This document shows positions 58,100 to 64,000 of a stretch of 64,000 nt of DNA, piece by piece. Below the pieces are notes generated by a model. That model did not search any database. It had not been told where the DNA came from and saw only the letters and a list, made by a program, of their open reading frames with translations. A program made the position numbers and the translations under genes. Source of the stretch: Imbricaverruca yamaguchii (taxonomy: Eukaryota; Arthropoda; Thecostraca; Neoverrucidae); assembly GCA_034440575.1 (NCBI GenBank), contig JAOTOL010001519.1:421501-485500 (forward strand), in the 5' to 3' direction. Every line of letters starts with the position of its first letter. Position 1 is the first letter of the stretch.

Positions 58100-59640
58100 G
58101 GTCAGATTGGTCTGGAATAATGCAAGCGTGGACCACGAGGTCCACGCTGTCATGCATCATTTGTCCACGCTGTCGCTGTCCATGCTACGCTTCTGAAAAC
58201 ACACCAGCATGATAAAGCCTGGGGTGGACATCATTCTCAAAACACGGTTGAGATATTTGTGAAGATCGACGTCAAGTAGGTAACCCCCAATGTCATTATT
58301 CACGTTAGTACATTCCCTGCAGTCTCCTTCGTTCTTGTCTTGTTCATGATGCAACCATTTAAATAGATTCCTTTGTCGGGATTCCACTTGTTAGCAGGAC
58401 TATAATGCACCCTGCTGTAAGCAATGCTTGTGGGTTCTGAGAAATGCATGGCGAGCAAATGCGATTGCTGCTCATTTTAGTCGGTACAAACACATCCATA
58501 TTTCATTATGTGGTGTCATGTTCTTAGACATGAGCAAGCGAACTGCGAATACGTCTCAGATCGGCTAGGATTCCTGAAGTTATTGCCCTTACCTTGCAGT
58601 TACCCACGTCATATAAATATTACCAGGCTACTGTCAATATACGGCTAATGACTAAATTGTCCCTATTTTAAGTGCACGGTTTTCTCGTCAGGAAGTCATG
58701 GAGCAGTTCCTGTTGCCACGTCCATATAGATGCTGGGCCATCAAATCGTAAAATCGCAGCCACCGCAACCACATCACTCGAACGCCAATCGAAAAATGAG
58801 CCGTGCGGGATTTTCCCGCACGGGTGCTCTTGATCGAACCGGCCGGGATTTACAGCCAGACACATCGCCATTATCTTGAAACAATCGGTCTCAATAACGA
58901 CGCCGACGACGACACGTTATCCGAAGGCGTGACCGGCGACCGGAGCACTTCGGCGTATCACATGCGCCGTCCATCATCGACTGCAGGGGAGAGCTCGGTC
59001 ACCACCAGGGTGCCCTCAGACTCGCGCGCGAGTGTGACGCCCTGCGCCTGCCCCGACTCCATCGAACACTTCGAGCGCGTGCTGGCTTCGGCAATAATGC
59101 CCAGCCAGCACAAATTCGCATGTGGTCGGCTCCTATCGCTCACCGGAAAGCGAAGATGAGCGGCTCTGGTGAGCTCAGACGAGAGTGGATTTATCTTACG
59201 GCGGGAACGCTCGGACGAACTTAGATGAGGAATCGGCTGTTTGCTCGAAAGCGCTGTCGATGATCTTCGTGCGTAAGCCTTCTGTTAGTGGTGGATCCTG
59301 ACGGAGTTTTCAACGGGGTTCTGATGGAGTTCCTCCTTTCAACAGAGCTTTAATTTTTTACGTTTTTCAGTTGTAGATTTGCAATGTAAGCAACTAAAAT
59401 GTGCGAGTTGTGTAAAGTTGCACTAGCTCTAAAACATTGCATCGATGCTTCTTGGAAGGGTATCTTAAATTCACTGAGTTAGAAAATTATACATCACTTC
59501 AGTCTTGCAACCCTAATGCACAGCACCTAATGAACATCTGAATCGAAAAACATTCAACAACTGATCTGCTTCGATTGCACAGGCTCTGAGCACAGTCCGC
59601 ATGTCACTGCACTTGGTCTTCGGCTCCAAATGGTGGTGCC
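58100..59640. other. No gene established; hairpin at 58801
   Basis: Unique-looking sequence. CCGTGCGGGA (58801-58810), loop TTT, TCCCGCACGG (58814-58823) is a perfect 10-bp stem at the start of a 118-residue plus frame (58803-59159) that I do not recognise. Confidence 0.45.
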
Positions 59641-59649
59641 ACTGCAGTG

Positions 59650-59725
59650 TTAGTAAGTTAGTTAGTTAGTTATTTGGGCTTAGGGGCGCTTCGACTGCTT
59701 CGATCATACAGTGCCCAATCAGTGT
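59650..59725 (+). repeat. Dispersed repeat family R3, copy 1
   Basis: GTTAGTTAGTTATTTGGGCT followed by TAGGGGCGCTTCGAC and TTCGATCAT. Matches the reverse complement of 62027-62098, including the GTTAGTTAG run, GGGCTT, GGGCGCTTCGAC and GATCAT. Confidence 0.6.
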
Positions 59726-59729
59726 TAGT

Positions 59730-61430
59730 AAGGAAAGGGAAGGGAAGGGATCACATTTGGGGAACAGTGGAGGACTGAGGTAAAACTTAGTGCGTAAAAG
59801 GCAAGATCTTGCGCCACTTTCGTTGTCATTTGCCGAAGTCATCCAAAGACATCTGAAACTTCAAGTTCCAATCAGGATGAAATTCGCTGAGACGTGGGCG
59901 GAGTTTGGAAGAGCTTGGGAAATATTTTCCGAAAATCATATGCCCGTGGGAATGTGCAGATGTATTGGGATGAACTTTGATGGCGTCAGATGAGTGACAG
60001 GAACAGAGCCATAGTCATATTAACGTTGATGGCTGTAGCACTTAATGGTTCAGGATTATACCGTTGATGCATGCCATTATCTCTTCACATAGCTTCTTCA
60101 AAAATGCAAAATGTGCATAATGGCATATGTGCATATACTATGGAACATTGTTGAAATAAGAAACCTCATTTATGAGGGAATGAGCTGATGCACGCCTGGT
60201 CAAGTAGATCAAAATTGTCCGGGGAATTCTGATGTGGTGTAATACTTCGTCAGTAGTAAGTTCCCCACTTGTTCTGTATCACCATCCATCGTGGTACCGG
60301 GAAGTCATTTTGGTGTTTTTTTTTCTTCTGAGGTAGCTCATTAACCATTCATGCTGTCGCTTTGAAGCTTGGCGTATGTTCCGGCAATTAATTAGCGCTT
60401 ATTTTGTGTACAGCAGTTCTGGCCTCTTAAGATGGCGGCACTAGGGTGAGTTAAAGTCCAACTACAACCTGGTCTTAAAGAGGCTGTATGATGAACATTG
60501 AAATAGTTTTCATAAACAAACCATGCATGAACATAGTGCAAAGAGAATCATAGGTGTATGTGAAAACTCTAAGCATAAAATAGCATTTGAAATGTGACTT
60601 GAGGTCCAGTACCTAGGTCAAATGAAATATTACCTAGAAGTATGCTTCGTTTCAAATAACTTTGTCCCGAATCAATAGTTTACAAAAATCACGAATAGAA
60701 AGTGACAAATGATATCCAGTAACGACGTGCTAGACTCCAAGTCAACACTAGATTAGGTCACCAAGAAATAACAAGAAACGTTCCGAAGATACATGTATTC
60801 CAGACGGTCTAGAGACTAAAATTCGGACTATTACGAAGTGCGAATGATCATGACACGTCGGCTTGGCAAGCCGACGTGAATCCCGAGATATCGGTCCCAG
60901 GATTCGATGTAAATTTTGCTCTCCGAAGTTTTAGGGACAACAATTTCGAAGCATATTGAAAAATGTTCTCTTGTTAATCGCAGAAGTGGGTTCACGTGGC
61001 TTTGCGTTGGCGGCACTCATTACTGCGTCATGTGTCTTATATCCATTTCAAAATTGCTATCTTCAGTAGTTCATCACACATTTCCAGGTAATTGATCATG
61101 ACGTAATCGGCAAAAGAACGGCATTGATATGTGCACGAGTCAGTTGTGTTCTGCTACGTATTCAGCTTCACTTCATCAATGTGGAAGCACGGAATTGTAT
61201 CTGCTTTGCGACCAGAGTCCGAAACCTTCGGCGACGACGGGCTGCTGACTGCTTCCCGATATTGACGTGCTTGACCCGAACTAGGAAGTTAACCAAGTCT
61301 GACATAGACTTAGATAAGAAGATATAAAGTTCAACCATGTAGCTACACCATGCCATTTATCGCATCTCCCTATGTTGCTCTGAACAAAAGTTATCGGGAG
61401 GATCAAAATGACCTTCCTACTGCGAGATGT
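59730..61430. other. No gene seen
   Basis: Unique-looking AT-leaning sequence, except the palindrome at 60854-60878 listed separately. Confidence 0.5.
60854..60878. repeat. 25-bp palindrome (12-bp stem, 1-nt centre)
   Basis: CACGTCGGCTTG, G, CAAGCCGACGTG: perfect. In AT-rich flanks it stands out as GC-rich. Confidence 0.92.
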
Positions 61431-61535
61431 AGAGCAGTATCCCGCACTGCGAAGGGTAGAACAATGTTCTGCACTGCGAAGGGTAGAATACTATCACTGC
61501 GAAGGGTGGAACTTGATCTCGCGATGCGAAGGTTC
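61425..61535. repeat. Degenerate ~27-bp repeat (CACTGCGAAGGGTAGAA)
   Basis: CACTGCGAAGGGTAGAACAA, CACTGCGAAGGGTAGAATAC, CACTGCGAAGGGTGGAACTT and GCGATGCGAAGGTTC recur at spacings of about 26-31 bp. Confidence 0.85.
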
Positions 61536-61539
61536 ATGG

Positions 61540-62025
61540 AGCAGGTTGCTGCAAACAGGCTGCATCCGTTATCAATTTGAATTTATTTTATTCTTCATGA
61601 AAATATCTAGGATTGGTTTCAGGCATGTAGTATTCCGATTGCATTGGGCCTTGTGCGAGATAGGCAAATTGTGTACAAGTGGATCAGTTTGTTCTACTGC
61701 AATGTGCACTGTCCTTGGATAATGGCAAGCTTTTATAGCGACACTAAATGTAATCCTTTCGTCCCGTTCACGTGGCCCCTTCCATAGCATAAACGACAGT
61801 CACCTCTCATGATTACACTCATATCAGGTAATATGTATGCTATCTGTATGCAATTCGTTATGCAGGCATTCTGTGTGTCAAACATCACAGACCGCCGTCA
61901 GACGTTGGTTACCTGATGTCAGACTGGGGGTGGGGTGAGGGATGGGGTCCAAAATGCATTTTCTATCCAGAATATATCATGCCTTCAGCACGCTCAATGT
62001 TGAACTTGCTTCGAAGAAGGGGTTT
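61540..62025. other. No gene seen
   Basis: Unique-looking sequence. Confidence 0.5.
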
Positions 62026-62026
62026 C

Positions 62027-62098
62027 AGACCAAAGCTAGTGGACGCGAATGATCAACTCTGGTCGAAGCGCCCTAAAGCCCGAAAACCTAACTAACAG
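62027..62098 (-). repeat. Dispersed repeat family R3, copy 2
   Basis: Reverse complement reads GTTAGTTAGGTTTTCGGGCT, TTAGGGCGCTTCGACC, GATCATTCGCGTCCA, matching 59650-59725 in order. Confidence 0.6.
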
Positions 62099-62099
62099 A

Positions 62100-63785
62100 C
62101 AAAAGCTACCGATCTGCTGAAAGCTGGTAGATGCAGCCTTTTGCCGGCTGTGCATGCCATTTCGTTGCAACTGACATGTTGACTGCATCATCAAGTTCAA
62201 GCAATCGGTTGACCTTCAGCTGTCCTGCGTGAACAAAACAAAACCTTCCCAAATGAATACGAATATCAACTGAGTGTCCAAATGTAGTGCATAGTCAGTT
62301 TCAGGTCAGGATGCACCGACACAAAGAAATCACCCGCATGGTGTGGGTCTGCCAATACATTACAGCTGTCAACGCTGACTAGAACGCATCAGGTGGCGAG
62401 TGCAGGAGACAGATAGGCAGCAAATGAACATTGCTGCTCCAAGCCACCAGCATGGCCTGCACTGTCTGGTGCATGCATCTGATGTGTACTGCTCATGAGT
62501 AAGTGATGCCCGGTGTTGTGACTGGCGGCGGTGCCGGCGACACTCCACCGCGGAGGAGCGCCCGACAGACGGTTGGACCGGACGGTCAGTCAATGGGCCC
62601 GTTGCCGCAGCGTTTACGGCCTGTCAACCAGTCAGCGGGTACCACCGATCGATTGGCTGCGACGCCAGCCTCAATATTTGGAACTGTCGTGGCGGTTAAT
62701 ATCGTCCGCCGGTTAGCCAGCCTGAGAGACGCACAAGGTGTTCGTCTGACAGTATGCAAAACAGAAAGGATGCAAAGTGATAGTTGCTAGATGGATATTG
62801 ATGTTACCGAGGCTTGGAACAATAGCTGTAATTATCTGTCAGCTTAGATGTCCTCTTCCGATGCCAACAATTCGTCAGGTATCAAAGATTAAGTGCGTTC
62901 AGCTGATCTGATAAACGTTGTGTTTTAGGCCTTTAAGCACGTGACAATGTCAATTCAGCGGTATCGAAGTAGGCTTTGTTCCTTTGGTAAAATACAATAG
63001 TGTACAATCAACTCGGGAGTTAATTATGTGAAACGCAGACCAGTTTTTCCGTAGCGGAACAAATCGAAGGCGTGAAATTGACTCGCTCCTAACACGCTAC
63101 AGGTTACAAAGCATGTAGTTAAGTCCAAGCTACAAAGCACGTAGTTTGTTTGGCGCGGGGAAGCGATACGGCGAACAGAAAACAAACTTATGAGGAAACC
63201 AGCCGCCATCGTTACTCATTCACCGGTTGATGACTGAAAATCCCACCTGACCCGCCAGAGCATCGCCGGCAAAGCTAGCACCGCTCTGGATACTGGCGCG
63301 CTTTTACAACGGCGGCCGGGCCTGGCGGTGGAGGTAACCGAGCATCCGTAATCGATGCCGGCTGCGGCGGCTGGTCGCGTGTCGCCTCGGTCCGTCTATA
63401 TTCCGGGGGCGGGGCGGGCGTGCTCGGCCCCGCCCCCTGGTCACGTCACCGCCCACCGCAGCACGTCTAACTGGCGGTTCGGCGCGAAGCGGGTCACACG
63501 GCGAAATGAAGCCGACACGAGCAGGTGGGAGGGGTACAAAACCGTGCACGACCGACGCTGCAAGACGAAGTATCTCTGCCCGAGCGAAGTCTAGCCCAAG
63601 GAACTGAAGCTCTCGCCAGTGGGGGTTTTAAGCGTGTAAATGTTTGTTGTCTTGGGGATTAAGCCGCGCATGATTTTATTTCTTACAAAGTCGAGTAACG
63701 GAAATGTCCTTGGTCATGTCAGATCGTATGTCATTACAATCATACAATCGGACCACATACCTTTTTATGACATGGTATAGGATGA
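62100..63785. other. No gene established; CpG-rich at 62515-62720 and 63240-63500
   Basis: Two small GC-rich segments (GGCGGCGGTGCCGGCGAC; GGCGGCCGGGCCTGGCGG) in otherwise unique sequence. The frames over them are not recognisable. Confidence 0.45.
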
Positions 63786-64000
63786 GGGCAGTGGCGTCGC
63801 CACGAAATTCTTCCAGGGGCGAGATCGAAAGGGGGCCTCCTGCTCCTCGAAAAGGGGCCTCCATTGTGTTAGGGCCTCCTATTGTTTTTAGGCCCTTAGT
63901 ATGGTTCGTGAATGGGAAACTGAGGGCTGGAGGGCCTCCTTTTCGTCCTGGAGGCCTCCTTTTCGTCCTGAAGGGCCTCCTTTTCGTCCTGAAGGGCCTC
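63786..64000. repeat. GGCCTCC-rich tandem repeat reaching the window edge
   Basis: After CAGTGGCGTCGCCACGAAAT (63791-63810), GGGGCCTCC motifs recur, and from about 63940 a 21-bp unit, AGGGCCTCCTTTTCGTCCTG plus one A, repeats about three times and continues past the window. The CAGTGGCG start again resembles a transposon terminus. Confidence 0.75.

Overview
This is a non-coding-looking stretch of a nuclear eukaryotic genome, most probably an invertebrate animal. Reasons: no long intact reading frame outside tandem repeats; tRNA-derived SINEs with target-site duplications; decayed LINEs with a FADD reverse-transcriptase motif; long (TA)n, (GT)n, (CT)n and (GA)n tracts; and CpG-rich islands in an AT-richer background. 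I cannot name the species. No bacterial or viral gene and no intact gene of any kind is visible. The best gene traces are a frameshifted THAP zinc-finger start near 21.3 kb and a few exon-like segments with consensus splice signals (about 31.0, 39.0, 39.9 and 52.7 kb).

Layout. 0-1.2 kb: tandem array of ~215-257 bp units with lengthening (TA)n tracts, next to a decayed coding fragment related to the unit in inverted orientation. 1.5-2.6 kb: LINE copy A (minus) running into a 41-bp minisatellite. 3.4-9 kb: mostly unique sequence with one dispersed-repeat copy, a palindrome and a degenerate ~30-bp repeat. 9.1-10 kb: CpG island with a 127-bp tandem duplication. 13.7-15.0 kb: LINE copy B (minus), with a SINE just beyond it. 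15.3-17.4 kb: CpG-rich DNA, a 12-bp array, then a ~1 kb 29-bp minisatellite. 18.9-19.6 kb: consecutive hairpins, a 9-bp array and a tRNA-like segment. 20.5-22.5 kb: CpG-rich block with the THAP exon and a 22-bp array. 22.5-28.8 kb: mostly unique, with a SINE at 26.7 kb and a GACGTATGCGTA-type array at 27.4 kb. 29-34 kb: 48-bp and 18-bp arrays. 36 kb: TA/GT tract. 40.5-43.2 kb: (CT)n, a CpG-dense array and a PstI-site-rich 64-bp array. 45.2-45.8 kb: 19-bp array. 46.8-47.6 kb: an element with terminal inverted repeats packed with AGGTCA motifs. 49-49.8 kb: 39-bp array. 50.9-51.2 kb: large TA/GT tract. 51.7-52.7 kb: CpG-rich repeat and possible first exon. 55.5-57.1 kb: 71-bp and 12-bp arrays in CpG-rich DNA. 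57.9 kb: second SINE copy. 58-64 kb: mostly unique, with a dispersed repeat pair, palindromes and a GGCCTCC array at the edge.

The outstanding property is the number of unrelated minisatellites (about twenty). Several have units that are multiples of 3 bp and so make long repetitive reading frames on one or both strands; I treat these as artefacts of the repeats, not genes. The best leads are the AGGTCA-rich element, the shared 3' end of two different SINE families, and nested (higher-order) repeat structure in four arrays. I found no convincing new multi-gene system.
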